Positions 26,237 to 35,000 of a stretch of 64,000 nt of DNA are shown in pieces. Below the pieces are notes generated by a model, which worked only from the letters and a program-made list of their open reading frames with translations, was not told where the DNA came from and made no database searches. The DNA comes from Saccharopolyspora oryzae (lineage in GTDB: Bacteria; Actinomycetota; Actinomycetes; Mycobacteriales; Pseudonocardiaceae). The translations under genes and the position numbers were made by a program. The DNA is taken from contig NZ_JAQGLA010000013.1 in assembly GCF_027853915.1 (NCBI RefSeq), positions 62,001 through 126,000 of the forward strand, read 5' to 3'. The first letter of the stretch is position 1. Each line of letters begins with the position of its first letter.

Positions 26237-28282
26237 TTGAAACCGACTGCCGACGTCACAGGTGAGGTCACGACGCTGGACAAGCGCGTGACCTCGCTCG
26301 ACGCCGCCGTTCACGCCATGGCCGAGGCCCCCGACTTCGGAAAGCACACGAAGCTGCGGCGGGTCCTGGAAGCGTTGCGGCGGGTGCTGCTTCAACCGGG
26401 CGGCGCTGCGGCGGTCCAGGCCCGGGCCCAGGCTCTGGAGGAAGCCGGCCTGTTCTCGGGGACTGACTGGGCCTCGCCGGAGATCCTGCTCCCTTCGCTG
26501 GTCGGCCCCGGGCTGCGCAGCGGGGACGTGGACACCGTCGTGGTGGAGGCGACCAGCGAGTTGCGGATGCTCGCCATCGCCCGCGGCGAGTTCGCGCACC
26601 CGACGTTCTCCGCCGACGAGGCTCGCCAGTTCTTGTCCCAGGTCCTGGCGATGAACCTGGAGCTGCTGTTCACCTCGCCCAGCGAGGCGGAGCGGGCCCG
26701 GCAGGGGCGGACCGCGCGGCTGATCCGGGACCTGTTCCGGCATCTCGCCGACGAGATCGGCTACGACAGCGTGCTGGACAAGCTGGTCGACGAGATCTGG
26801 CGGATCCTGCGCCAGCGACCGATCCAGGTCGACCAGGTGCAGTCGCTGATCACCCGGATCGCGATCTACCGCGGCGATCCGGACGTCGACCTCGGTGCGT
26901 CGGCGGGGCAGGGGCTCGACCGGCTCATCACCAGCCTGTTCGGGACCACCGAGGCGTGCCGGGACGACCCGGGCCTCGAGGTCTTCCGCGCCAGGCTGGA
27001 AGCGATGGACACCGGCGGTCTGCAGTACGAGGCCAGCGGGTTCGCCCGGGCGATGCACGACACCGGTCTGGTGTCGCCCTACCACGCCGAGCTGCTGCGG
27101 TTCCTGCTGCACGAGAGCGACTACCTGGTCGGCGAGGCGCTCGGGCTGGCCGATACCGGCCGCAACTGCCTGCTGCGCTACCGCGACCTGGTGCATCGGC
27201 TGATCGAGGAAGCCGTGCACCCGCAGACCGCGCAGTGCATCTACGGGCTCGCGCTGCTGCTCGACCGCGGCATCCTCTACGAGCCTCCGGTGGTCCCCGC
27301 GCTGTGGCGCCAGTTGGCTCTCGACCTTTCCCCGGTCGCGCGGGAGCGGTTGACGACGGTGTTCGGCGACGAGCCGGAGCCGAAGGCGCGGCTGACCGCC
27401 GGGGTGCTGTCGATGCTGGGTCAACCGCTCGGCGTCGGGCAGGGCGACAATCCGACCTGCCAGTCGGCTCGCGCGTTGTCGATGTGGGCCTACAACGATC
27501 CGGACTACCTGCTGCAGGTGGTGGTCTGGGCGGCCCGCGACGACGAGATCATCATGCATTTCGAGGGGCAGCCGGTCTCGTCGAAGGACAGCGCCTCCGG
27601 GGTCGCGAGCACGCTGCCCACGGACCTCGATCCCGTGTCGTTGCTGGTGGTGCCCCATCTGGACCGGATCTACGCCGAGATGGGCAGGCGCTGCGCCGAT
27701 CGGCTCGGGGACCCGCACCGGTGGGTCAACCCGGAGTTCCACGGCTGGTGGGCGGCCCGCGGGTTCTGGATCAACGTCGAGGTGGCGACCGGCAGGCTGG
27801 TCGACCTCGATGGGTTCCTGCGGCAGTTCCACGCGAGCTACCACCCGTCCTACAACGGCGGGCAACCGGTGATCCACCCGCAGCCGGCGGGTGTCGCCGT
27901 CACCGACAGCGCGGCCCGCTACGTCGGCTGGCACGCGATCACGATCCTGCGGGTCGCGCCGGATCCGCAGGACGTCATGCGGGTGTACTTCTTCAATCCG
28001 AACAACGACAGCGGCCAGGACTGGGGCGACGGCGTCGTGGTCTCCACCGCGGGCAACGGTGAGCGGTTCGGTGAGGCCTCGCTGCCGTTCGACCAGTTCG
28101 CCTCGCGGCTCTACATCTTCCACGCCGACCCGCTCGAGCGCGGGGAACCGGAGGGCGTGCCCACCGAGGACGTCGCGCGGATCATCGGCTACGTCGAGCG
28201 CAGCTGGGGCGCCGACCGGCTGCCGGCGGGCGAGCTGCAGGCCACGAAGGATCCTTCGTCCGACCCGCAAGCTCCCCGGTGA
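26237..28282 (+). CDS. unrecognised 681-residue protein with a papain-like catalytic pattern
   Basis: I do not recognise the family. Residues 1-390 look largely helical, without signal peptide or membrane segment. From about residue 395 the sequence changes: GVGQGDNPTCQSARALSMWA gives Gln402 and Cys408, six apart as in papain (oxyanion Gln19, Cys25), at the start of a helix. GWHAITILRV places His566 on a strand and VYFFNPNN places Asn587 on the next strand, the order of a papain-type triad. This suggests a cysteine peptidase, transpeptidase or amidase. Coupling with an ATP-grasp ligase suggests that one makes and the other cuts or transfers an amide bond; that is inference. Ribosome site GGGAACC is weak. 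Confidence 0.6.
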   Translation: MKPTADVTGEVTTLDKRVTSLDAAVHAMAEAPDFGKHTKLRRVLEALRRVLLQPGGAAAVQARAQALEEAGLFSGTDWASPEILLPSLVGPGLRSGDVDTVVVEATSELRMLAIARGEFAHPTFSADEARQFLSQVLAMNLELLFTSPSEAERARQGRTARLIRDLFRHLADEIGYDSVLDKLVDEIWRILRQRPIQVDQVQSLITRIAIYRGDPDVDLGASAGQGLDRLITSLFGTTEACRDDPGLEVFRARLEAMDTGGLQYEASGFARAMHDTGLVSPYHAELLRFLLHESDYLVGEALGLADTGRNCLLRYRDLVHRLIEEAVHPQTAQCIYGLALLLDRGILYEPPVVPALWRQLALDLSPVARERLTTVFGDEPEPKARLTAGVLSMLGQPLGVGQGDNPTCQSARALSMWAYNDPDYLLQVVVWAARDDEIIMHFEGQPVSSKDSASGVASTLPTDLDPVSLLVVPHLDRIYAEMGRRCADRLGDPHRWVNPEFHGWWAARGFWINVEVATGRLVDLDGFLRQFHASYHPSYNGGQPVIHPQPAGVAVTDSAARYVGWHAITILRVAPDPQDVMRVYFFNPNNDSGQDWGDGVVVSTAGNGERFGEASLPFDQFASRLYIFHADPLERGEPEGVPTEDVARIIGYVERSWGADRLPAGELQATKDPSSDPQAPR

Positions 28283-28331
28283 CGGCATTGGTGGATCGGC
28301 TGCAATTCTCCTTCGTCGAAGATCTGCGACG

Positions 28332-28793
28332 TCAGCGGATTCGGTGAGAACCGCCCGGGGGCGCTGTCGTCGGTGTGAGCGCCGTGTCGATCGTGCTGTG
28401 GCACTCGAGCAGGGCGTGGAGGCCGGCTGCCTGGAGTGCCTCCTGGACGGCTCGGTTCGAGGTGACGACGCGGAGGGTTCCGCCACGCGCTTGGACCAGC
28501 ATGTGGGCGTGGGTCAGTAGTTGCAGGTCCGGGACGTTGAGCAGGTACATGGTGCTGAGGTCGACGACGACGAGTTGTGTCATCGACGTCGGCTGCGGCC
28601 AGAGGATCGTCTCGAGCTTGTCGACCGTCTCGACGTCGACTGTTCCACTGACGGTGATGACGACCGCGTCGGGCCGGGGGAAGGTCGCCTGGACGCTCGG
28701 TCCAGGCGACGGTCTTTTCCTGATGCTCTCGCGGACCACCACAGCCTGCGCTTCTTCGGTGCGGGGGCCGGGAGTCCGGTTCTCAGGAGTCAT
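28332..28793 (-). CDS. STAS domain protein (anti-sigma factor antagonist-like), altered phosphosite
   Basis: A 153-residue protein whose residues 33-140 follow the STAS fold: AVVITVSGTVDVETVDKLE, then QLVVVDLSTMYLLNVPDLQLL and GGTLRVVTSNRAVQEAL. In canonical antagonists the motif reads D-S-S/T-G, with a phosphorylated Ser; here the place reads Asn86-Val87-Pro88, so it cannot be controlled in the usual way. It may be a constitutive binder of an anti-sigma factor or a structural relic. GGAGGGA lies before the ATG. It converges on the papain-like gene and lies 231 bases from the phosphatase gene in the same direction. Confidence 0.8.
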   Translation of the reverse strand: MTPENRTPGPRTEEAQAVVVRESIRKRPSPGPSVQATFPRPDAVVITVSGTVDVETVDKLETILWPQPTSMTQLVVVDLSTMYLLNVPDLQLLTHAHMLVQARGGTLRVVTSNRAVQEALQAAGLHALLECHSTIDTALTPTTAPPGGSHRIR

Positions 28794-28893
28794 TCAGTTG
28801 TCCCTCCGTGCGCAGGCGAGTCGTCTCGTGGCTCGTTCCAGTCGTCGCGGCGCCTCTGCACACCTTGGCTGTACGCAGCGCAGCTCAAGGGAT

Positions 28894-28923
28894 CTTATAG
28901 TTTATTTGCCGTAGGACAAGCAA
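28894..28923 (-). promoter_or_regulatory. sigma-70-like promoter for the STAS gene
   Basis: Read leftward, TTGCTT (28918-28923) and TATAAG (28894-28899) are separated by 18 bases, a good vegetative promoter in an otherwise GC-rich region. It is about 100 bases upstream of the STAS start. Confidence 0.5.
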
Positions 28924-29024
28924 GCGGTGTTGAGCCCGATCATCGTTCCGCATCGCTCTGGGCCACGGCGCCATTGCCTCCCCGCATATTTCTTGTCAGA
29001 AGACAACTAAATCGGATGAAGGGA

Positions 29025-30230
29025 TCAGAGCAGGATCCAGTTCCGTTCCGCCGTCGCAATGCTTTCAGCGTGGTGTGGCCCCAGCCAGTCGACGCACACC
29101 GCCACGGCGTCGTCGTCCAGGTCGCTGTCCTGGAGGAAGGCGCGGAGGTCGCTGAGCAGCGATCGCACAGCTTCGGCGGGCTCAAGGTGGCGGCTGTTGC
29201 CCAGTGCTCGTCGCAATGCACTGGTGCTGTAGTTGCGGTCTGCGAGCACGGCGTCGTAGATGCCGTCGGTCAGAACGAAGAGCCGGTCGCCTGGTTCGAG
29301 CTGGAAGTGCTGCACGTCGTACTCGGTGCCGTCGAGCATCCCGAGCGGGAGCTGGGCGTCCAGGTCGATCCGCTCGACACCACCGTCGCGGACGCGCCAC
29401 AACCTGGGCGAGCCGGCGTCGATGGCGCAGACCTCGCCGGAGAGCAGGTCGATCTGCATCAGGAGCGTGGAGACGTGCTGAGAACCCGCATGGTGTGACC
29501 AGATGGCCTGATCGGCGAGGGCTGCCTGCGTGGCGAGGTTGGCTCCGCTGCGACGGGCATTGCGCAGCGCGGTGATCGCCAAAGTGGTCAGCATGGCGGC
29601 GGAGGTGCTTTCTCCCATGCCGTTGGTGACCGCGACGGTCAGCGAATCGATGTCATGGGCCCAGTCGAAGTTGTCGCCGCGGACGGCGTAGGCGGGTTCG
29701 AGCTGGCCCGCGAGCCGGTAGGAACCGCACTCCACGGAACGCACTGGTAACAGCTGCCATTGCATCTCAGCGGCGAGCGTCAGACGTTGGGGGCGCCGAG
29801 CTCGCCGATATCGATCGGTCGCCACCTCCGCGAGGGTGATGGCGTGCGCAGCGAGCGCGGCTGCTTCCGCCAGTTCCTCACGAGTCGCTTCGTCGGGAGC
29901 ATCGGGCAGCCGCAGCCAGAGGATGCCCAGCCGGTCGCCCCGCACGGTCATCGGCAGATGAAGCGCCACTTCGTGATCCAGCGGTTGCTGGACGTGCACC
30001 TGGTCGCAGAAAACACGACCTTCCACAGTCGCCACCAGAGGAATGCCGGGGCCCTCGGGTTCGAGCACCGGTTCCAGGACCGCAAGCCTGAGATCGACCA
30101 GATAGATCTCCAACCCGGCAACGCCGAAATGTCGCCTCAGCACGGCTTCGAGCACGCCCGGTAATTCGTGGGCGGGAGCGGTGCGCAGGGCTCGGTCGAT
30201 GCACTCCAGACGCGTGGGGACGGTCACCAT
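29025..30230 (-). CDS. SpoIIE/PP2C-type phosphatase with GAF-like N-terminus, altered metal site
   Basis: A 401-residue protein. Residues 20-135 resemble a GAF sensor, 152-162 (LAAEMQWQLLP) is the linker helix seen in RsbU-like phosphatases, and the PP2C-like domain follows. Metal-site residues are partly kept: Asp186 and Asp189 in RGDNFDW, Asp322 in LTDGIYD, and an acidic DDDAVAV near the C-terminus. The DVxGHG motif reads AVTNGMG, so its Asp is Val201. Activity may be weak or absent. Such proteins dephosphorylate STAS antagonists in partner-switching; the STAS protein downstream also lacks its usual site. Confidence 0.8.
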   Translation of the reverse strand: MVTVPTRLECIDRALRTAPAHELPGVLEAVLRRHFGVAGLEIYLVDLRLAVLEPVLEPEGPGIPLVATVEGRVFCDQVHVQQPLDHEVALHLPMTVRGDRLGILWLRLPDAPDEATREELAEAAALAAHAITLAEVATDRYRRARRPQRLTLAAEMQWQLLPVRSVECGSYRLAGQLEPAYAVRGDNFDWAHDIDSLTVAVTNGMGESTSAAMLTTLAITALRNARRSGANLATQAALADQAIWSHHAGSQHVSTLLMQIDLLSGEVCAIDAGSPRLWRVRDGGVERIDLDAQLPLGMLDGTEYDVQHFQLEPGDRLFVLTDGIYDAVLADRNYSTSALRRALGNSRHLEPAEAVRSLLSDLRAFLQDSDLDDDAVAVCVDWLGPHHAESIATAERNWILL

Positions 30231-30347
30231 TTCTCCGGCTTCACCTGGGCCCGCTCAACTGCGGGCGATGTTGAATGCTGGCGTGACAGAATGCGTCCGG
30301 GGGCCCGACGAAGGACCGTGAAGCACCCGGCTAGGAGGATTGTTCTG

Positions 30348-30815
30348 GTGCGCGAACCCGATTCTGTTTCCTCCGAAGCCCTGGACGACTTCGAGGCCGG
30401 CGTTGAGATGCTCATGGTTGTCTGGGCGCGCAGCGCCGAACGCATCAAGCCCAAGGTCTCGGCGCCGCAGCTGCGAGCGCTCGTCGTCGTGGACCGGCAC
30501 GGCGCCATCAACCTCATGAGCCTGGCCGATGAGCTGGGTTCGATTCCGTCGGTGACGAGCAGGTTGTGCGATCGGCTCCAGGCCGCCGGACTGCTCGACC
30601 GGGTGGCCAGCGAGGGTGATCGCCGCGAGGTCATGCTCCAGTTGTCCAGAGATGGCCGCCGCCTTCTCCGCCAGTCCCGCCGGGAACGCCAAGCCGACCT
30701 CAAGCAAGTGCTGGATGCCATGAGCACGCGAAGCCGCAATGCCCTGCTTGCCGGCATGGGCGCCTTCTACGCGACCGCGACCGAGCTCGGCTTGCCGGAC
30801 GAGATGCTCGCCTGA
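30348..30815 (+). CDS. MarR family transcriptional regulator
   Basis: A 155-residue winged helix protein. The DNA-binding region is LRALVVVDRHGAINLMSLADEL and SIPSVTSRLCDRLQAAGLLDR, followed by the wing EGDRREVMLQLSRDGRRLL, a clear MarR pattern. The start is a GTG with AGGAGG at 30333-30338, 9 bases upstream. It is divergent from the SpoIIE-type phosphatase across 117 bases and may control it or an unlinked gene. Confidence 0.87.
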   Translation: MREPDSVSSEALDDFEAGVEMLMVVWARSAERIKPKVSAPQLRALVVVDRHGAINLMSLADELGSIPSVTSRLCDRLQAAGLLDRVASEGDRREVMLQLSRDGRRLLRQSRRERQADLKQVLDAMSTRSRNALLAGMGAFYATATELGLPDEMLA

Positions 30816-31039
30816 CCGACTGCCCGACGCTTTTCGCGCAGTTCCGGTCGGCCACATTCGCCTGCCGGAGCGGCGTGGCTGCGACGCGCACACCGGATGT
30901 TGCGGGCGTACCTGCGGCCGACGGTGCCCGGGAACGCACAAGCGCCAATGCTTCGCTCGACGAGGTCGCGCGTAGTGAGCACGCACGTCGATCTGCCTGC
31001 TGCGCCGCGGAAAACCTGCTCCGCCAGGTGGCATCGGGC

Positions 31040-31882
31040 CTACGGTTTCCGCGCCACACCACCGGTCATGAAGCGGGCCGCGATGGAGGTGGCATCGGTG
31101 ACGGGCGCGTCCGGACGCCACAGCGGCAGCGGGACGATCCCGGGGGTGAGCAGCTCCAGCCCGGTGAAGAACTGGGCGAGCTCCGCCGGGGTGCGAACGC
31201 GTCCGGTGCCGAGCTGGGACAGCAGCACCCGCTCCAGCTCGACCGACTCCGGCGCGTCGCCGAGCCTCGTGAAGTTGGTGATGAAGAAGAAAGAACCGGG
31301 CGCGACCGCCTCGCGCAGGAAATCGACGATGCCCTGGGGGTCCTCCTCGTCGAGGAGGTGGTGCAGGATGCCGCACAGCATCACGCACACGGGCTGGTCG
31401 AAATCGATCAGTTCGCGCGTGTCCGGGTGGTCCAGCACGCTGCGCGGCTGACGGATGTCGGCGGTGACCACCCGCGCGTTCGCATCGTTGGCCAGGATCG
31501 CACGGCCGTGGGCGAGCACGATGGGATCGATGTCGACGTACACGACGCGGGCCTGGGCGTTCGCCTCCTGCGCGACCTCGTGCGTGTTCCTCGCCGTCGG
31601 CAGCCCGGACCCGAGGTCGAGGAACTGGGTGATCCCCTCCTCTGCGGCGACATGCCGCACGACGCGGTGCAGCATCTCCCGGTTGTGGATCGCGATCTCT
31701 TTGAGCTCCGGCATCACCGCGAGGCTGGCTTGGGCAATCTCCCGGTCCGCGGCGTAGTTGTCCTTTCCGTTGAGCATCACGTCGTAGACGCGGGCGGCGG
31801 TCGGCACGCCGGTGTCCAGGTCGGCGGAGGGGCCGAGAACACCCTCGCGGCCGCGTGCCCAGGCCATGCTGTCAGAGGACAT
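31040..31882 (-). CDS. SAM-dependent methyltransferase, Methyltransf_19 type
   Basis: A 280-residue protein of an actinomycete-rich methyltransferase family. It opens with DLDTGVPTAARVYDVMLNGKDNY, of which TAARVYDVMLNGKDNY is the family hallmark; the SAM-binding motif is FLDLGSGLPT, followed by VVYVDIDPIVLAH. The ATG at 31882 is preferred because GAGGGA lies just upstream, rather than the first ATG at 31933. Genomes of actinomycetes carry many copies, often beside regulators, and their substrates are mostly unknown. Confidence 0.87.
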   Translation of the reverse strand: MSSDSMAWARGREGVLGPSADLDTGVPTAARVYDVMLNGKDNYAADREIAQASLAVMPELKEIAIHNREMLHRVVRHVAAEEGITQFLDLGSGLPTARNTHEVAQEANAQARVVYVDIDPIVLAHGRAILANDANARVVTADIRQPRSVLDHPDTRELIDFDQPVCVMLCGILHHLLDEEDPQGIVDFLREAVAPGSFFFITNFTRLGDAPESVELERVLLSQLGTGRVRTPAELAQFFTGLELLTPGIVPLPLWRPDAPVTDATSIAARFMTGGVARKP

Positions 31883-32084
31883 GGAAACTCCCTCGCTGCG
31901 AGAAGATCGCGGACATCGTAACCGCTCCGGCACGCGCGGTCATCAACGCGTCGATCATCGGCGAGACTCTTGCGGCCTGTCAGGTCGAGGGACGTTGAGG
32001 GCCAGGAAGCAACGCTCCGAGGTTCTGTCCCTGGTCGCGGTGCGCGACGAGGCGCTGATGTTTCGGATGGGGGGCGGAAGCGCC

Positions 32085-32462
32085 TCACAACCAGAGGGCC
32101 TGAATTGTTGCCCCCAGTACACCCGAGATCATGCCGCAACCGACCGGCAAAACGGTCGCCAGTGACGAGAGCACTGCCGACTTGAGCACGTTTGAGGTCG
32201 AGTGGTAGCACTCCAGGACGGTTGCGCGTGAACGCTTATCGCACAGTTCGGTGATCCACGCCTGCATCACCAAGCGATCGACCTTCGACAGCGACCACGC
32301 GCCCCACCGAGGCAGTACGTGGGTGCGCATGATCGACGCATCGCGGACGGCGGTGGTGACTTCGACATTCCACGTGTCCATCCAGCGTTGAGCGTGCTCA
32401 CCGAACAGGACGCGGCCGGCATGCGGTGAGACGTAGGAGCCTTGCGCGGCGCTTGATTGCAT
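32085..32462 (-). pseudogene. truncated tyrosine recombinase (phage-type integrase), N-terminal part only
   Basis: A 125-residue frame. AQRWMDTWNVEVTTAVRDAS, HVLPRWGAWSLSKVDRLVMQAWI and CYHSTSNVLKSAVLSSL follow the SAM-like core-binding domain of tyrosine recombinases. The catalytic domain with its Arg...His-x-x-Arg...Tyr set is missing; the frame turns into unrelated sequence after about residue 100 and stops. It is a relic of an integrative element. It lies 37 bases from the ABC-three-component ATPase gene, marking that operon as part of a mobile region. Confidence 0.75.
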
Positions 32463-32499
32463 CTTTCACATCTAAGAGGTCATCGGGCCTGCTTGTGTC

Positions 32500-34434
32500 T
32501 TACTCCTCTTGAGTGGTGCTGACGCTTTCGCCGATGGTGGTCACTTGAGCGGGGCCAGGGTGCGTGATAGTGGAGACGGTGGGGCGGGAGTAGTCGAAGT
32601 CGATTTGAGCGTGGTAACCGCGGTAGCTGGCAGGAAGTTTGTTGTCGGCGATGATGATCTGCAGTCGGCCAGGCTGCGCATCGACTTGGGTGGTGAGTCT
32701 GCGGTACATGGCTGCGGTGAGATTGTTCTCGGCGTTCAGCGCGAGCTGGGGGCTGTCGATGAGCAGGAAGGCCGGGTAGGTGGTTTCGGAGTTGCGCATG
32801 GCGACCGAAAGCAGCGAGCACCAGTAGGCGACCTGAGTGGCGGTGGTGGTACCTCCGGCGAGCTGATTATCTCTCGAGAAGATTTTCCCGTTGAGGACAG
32901 GCAGGTATTTCTCGTTGTCGATCGCCGCAGTCACGACCCCCGGGATCCCAAAGGCGCGAACCGTGGCATCGAACTCCTCACTGATCTCGTTGAGGATCCT
33001 TTCGCGGCGCTGTTGCAGCGTCTGTTGAACAGTCTCGAGTTGTCGTTCCGTATCATTGCGTTCGTTACTCAGCAGGTCAGCTGTGCCTTGGAGGTCCGCG
33101 ACCACGTCCCACTGGCGTAGGACCGCCTCCCAGTGGTGCTGCTCGGCCTTGGCCGTGGCGGCCTGTTCAGAGGCGTCGCTGAAAGCTTGCAGGCGAGGGG
33201 CGACCCGTTGTGCGGTTCGCTGGTCCAGCATTGTCGTGAGATGTGCGATGAGCCGTTCCCGCTCGGTGGTCGCGCGGAGGAGCGCTTCCTGCTGAACCGA
33301 CACCGCAGTGATCTGCTCGTCCATTTCGGCGAGTTGCGCGGTGAGTTGGCGGATCTCGTACTGGTCTTGACCCTTGTCTGGCTGTACCGGGTCGTCTTGG
33401 AGGCAGAGCCGGCAGGCACCGTGGGGCACTTTCCTCTGCTGTATCGATTGCATGCATCGCGGGCAGACGGTGAATTCGATGTCGGCGAGGCGCTCACCGG
33501 CGTCACGCATGCGACCGAGCCGGTCGAGGTCACCCTGCACGCGGCGACGCTCAGCGGTGTACTGGGCGTGGCGACGTGATAGGTCTGCATCTGCGGCCCG
33601 GGTATCGGCGAGGCCACGTTCGGTCTCGGTAAGTAAGTCGCGCAGGGTCTGTGTCTCTCGGTCGGCCACCGGGTCGAGGGAGTCTCGCAGCTTGGCAAGT
33701 TGGTTCTGGGCTTCAGTCTGAGCCAGTTGGACACGTGCTTGCGCGAGTTCGGCTTCCTCACGGCTGCTGGTGCCACTATCCCGGAGAAATTTGACCACAG
33801 TGTGGTGCTCTGTTTCCGCCGCGTCGATCGCTCCGTTGAGCCTGTTGATCTCCGACCGCAACTTGAGAATCTCCGAGTCGGTCAGGCCGAAAAGAAGTTC
33901 GAAGACAGCTCTGCGTTTGGGTTCGCGGAAGGTTTCCTGGCTGTGGGCGATGTCGCGGTTGATCTCGCTCTGCGGGATATAGAGGTAGGCCAGGATGTCG
34001 TTGAAGGTGATGCGGGGGCCTTCCCGCTTGCTCTTGCTTCCGGCGGCGCGCATGTCGTCGGGCAGGCCCAGAGACTGCATGAGCCGGGTGTTCAGGGCTG
34101 GCTGCTTGTCGCCGACATAGTGGTCTGGCAAACGTTCCTGGGTGATCAGATCGGTGACGCGCACTGTTCCGCTCTTGGCTTTGTCCAGGCTACGAACAAG
34201 GCGCAGTTGCTCCTCGCCGATCCGTATCTCTAAGGTGACGGAATCGACGTGTGCTGTCGCGACGGGTGCCAAGGTGGCCTTGGCACCGAACCCGAACTTG
34301 ATCAATTCGAGCAGCGTCGTTTTTCCCACGCCGGTTGGGCCCGCTAGCACCGTGAGATCGGAGGCGAACCTGTACTCGACGCGGCCTTCGGTGGTATCGA
34401 GGCTCACGGAGTCGATGCGAAATCGGACGGTCAT
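32500..34434 (-). CDS. zinc-hook SMC/Rad50-like ATPase, ABC-three-component system
   Basis: A 644-residue ATPase. Walker A is GPTGVGKT at 32-39. Two coiled-coil arms (about 190-310 and 360-490) flank a zinc hook with Cys324, Cys327, Cys341 and Cys344. The signature-like AGGTTTATQVAYW is near 527 and Walker B LLIDSPQ places Asp560, with Ser after it in place of the usual Glu. It has the head-arm-hook layout of Rad50-like conflict ATPases. Its ATG overlaps the stop of the middle-component gene, completing a tight operon of effector, middle component and ATPase. Expected role: sensing foreign or damaged nucleic acid and licensing the nuclease-like effector. Confidence 0.82.
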   Translation of the reverse strand: MTVRFRIDSVSLDTTEGRVEYRFASDLTVLAGPTGVGKTTLLELIKFGFGAKATLAPVATAHVDSVTLEIRIGEEQLRLVRSLDKAKSGTVRVTDLITQERLPDHYVGDKQPALNTRLMQSLGLPDDMRAAGSKSKREGPRITFNDILAYLYIPQSEINRDIAHSQETFREPKRRAVFELLFGLTDSEILKLRSEINRLNGAIDAAETEHHTVVKFLRDSGTSSREEAELAQARVQLAQTEAQNQLAKLRDSLDPVADRETQTLRDLLTETERGLADTRAADADLSRRHAQYTAERRRVQGDLDRLGRMRDAGERLADIEFTVCPRCMQSIQQRKVPHGACRLCLQDDPVQPDKGQDQYEIRQLTAQLAEMDEQITAVSVQQEALLRATTERERLIAHLTTMLDQRTAQRVAPRLQAFSDASEQAATAKAEQHHWEAVLRQWDVVADLQGTADLLSNERNDTERQLETVQQTLQQRRERILNEISEEFDATVRAFGIPGVVTAAIDNEKYLPVLNGKIFSRDNQLAGGTTTATQVAYWCSLLSVAMRNSETTYPAFLLIDSPQLALNAENNLTAAMYRRLTTQVDAQPGRLQIIIADNKLPASYRGYHAQIDFDYSRPTVSTITHPGPAQVTTIGESVSTTQEE

Positions 34435-35000
34435 CGGATCACCTGCCGGTGAGGACGGTCCATCAGGTCAGACAATCGTTGGTAGATGAGGTCTTTCAAC
34501 TGGGTCCCTGTCATCCCTGCCGAGGCTTGAGCGATGGCGGCGCCGCGGTCGGCGATCTCGGTCCACTGGTTGCCTGCGGCCAATTGGCTGGCCAGGCGCC
34601 GCCCGGCGGGTGTAGGCCTGACGGCGACGCTGCCTTTTCGTCCCGGGGCGTAACGCAGCAGGCCGCGACCAATCAGCGCTCCGACTACGGCGTAGTAGCG
34701 GTCATCCCACGGCCCGTACTTGTAGCGAATCATCGGTGCCTCAACCTCGGTGGGCGCGGCAATGTCCTCAGTGGCCAGATGCAACCGAGCATCGTGAGAA
34801 TCCAGGCGATCGAGAACTTCAGATGCCAGTGCCGGATAGCGCAGTAGGAAGTCTAGTTTAGCGAGTTTGGTGAGGCCGTCCAGCTTGCCGGCGTGTCCCC
34901 TCGTGCCGGAGACAGCCGTGACCAGTAGCAATATGCGGGCCTGATGGTAGGCTAGATCCTCGCGCAGCAGCGCCAGTTCGGCCTGGTGGAAGTCGGTCAC
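34431..35000 (-). CDS. ABC-three-component middle component-like protein
   Basis: A 189-residue protein, GTG start at 35000 overlapping the effector stop by GTGA. KLDGLTKLAKLDFLLRYP near residue 45 and the winged-helix-like stretch YYAVVGALIGRGLLRYAPGR with a VRPTPAGRRLA wing match what I know of middle components of ABC-three-component systems. It probably bridges the ATPase and effector or binds DNA. The two 4-base overlaps indicate strict co-translation with both partners. The assignment rests mainly on gene order. Confidence 0.7.
   Translation of the reverse strand: MTDFHQAELALLREDLAYHQARILLLVTAVSGTRGHAGKLDGLTKLAKLDFLLRYPALASEVLDRLDSHDARLHLATEDIAAPTEVEAPMIRYKYGPWDDRYYAVVGALIGRGLLRYAPGRKGSVAVRPTPAGRRLASQLAAGNQWTEIADRGAAIAQASAGMTGTQLKDLIYQRLSDLMDRPHRQVIR

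Noticed and set aside
24752-28486. A 1244-codon open frame on the minus strand
   Set aside because: It runs antisense to the ATP-grasp and papain-like genes. Its translation is low-complexity, rich in Arg, Val, Gly and Asp, as expected of the complement of GC-rich coding sequence, while the plus strand has clear ATP-grasp motifs and ribosome sites.
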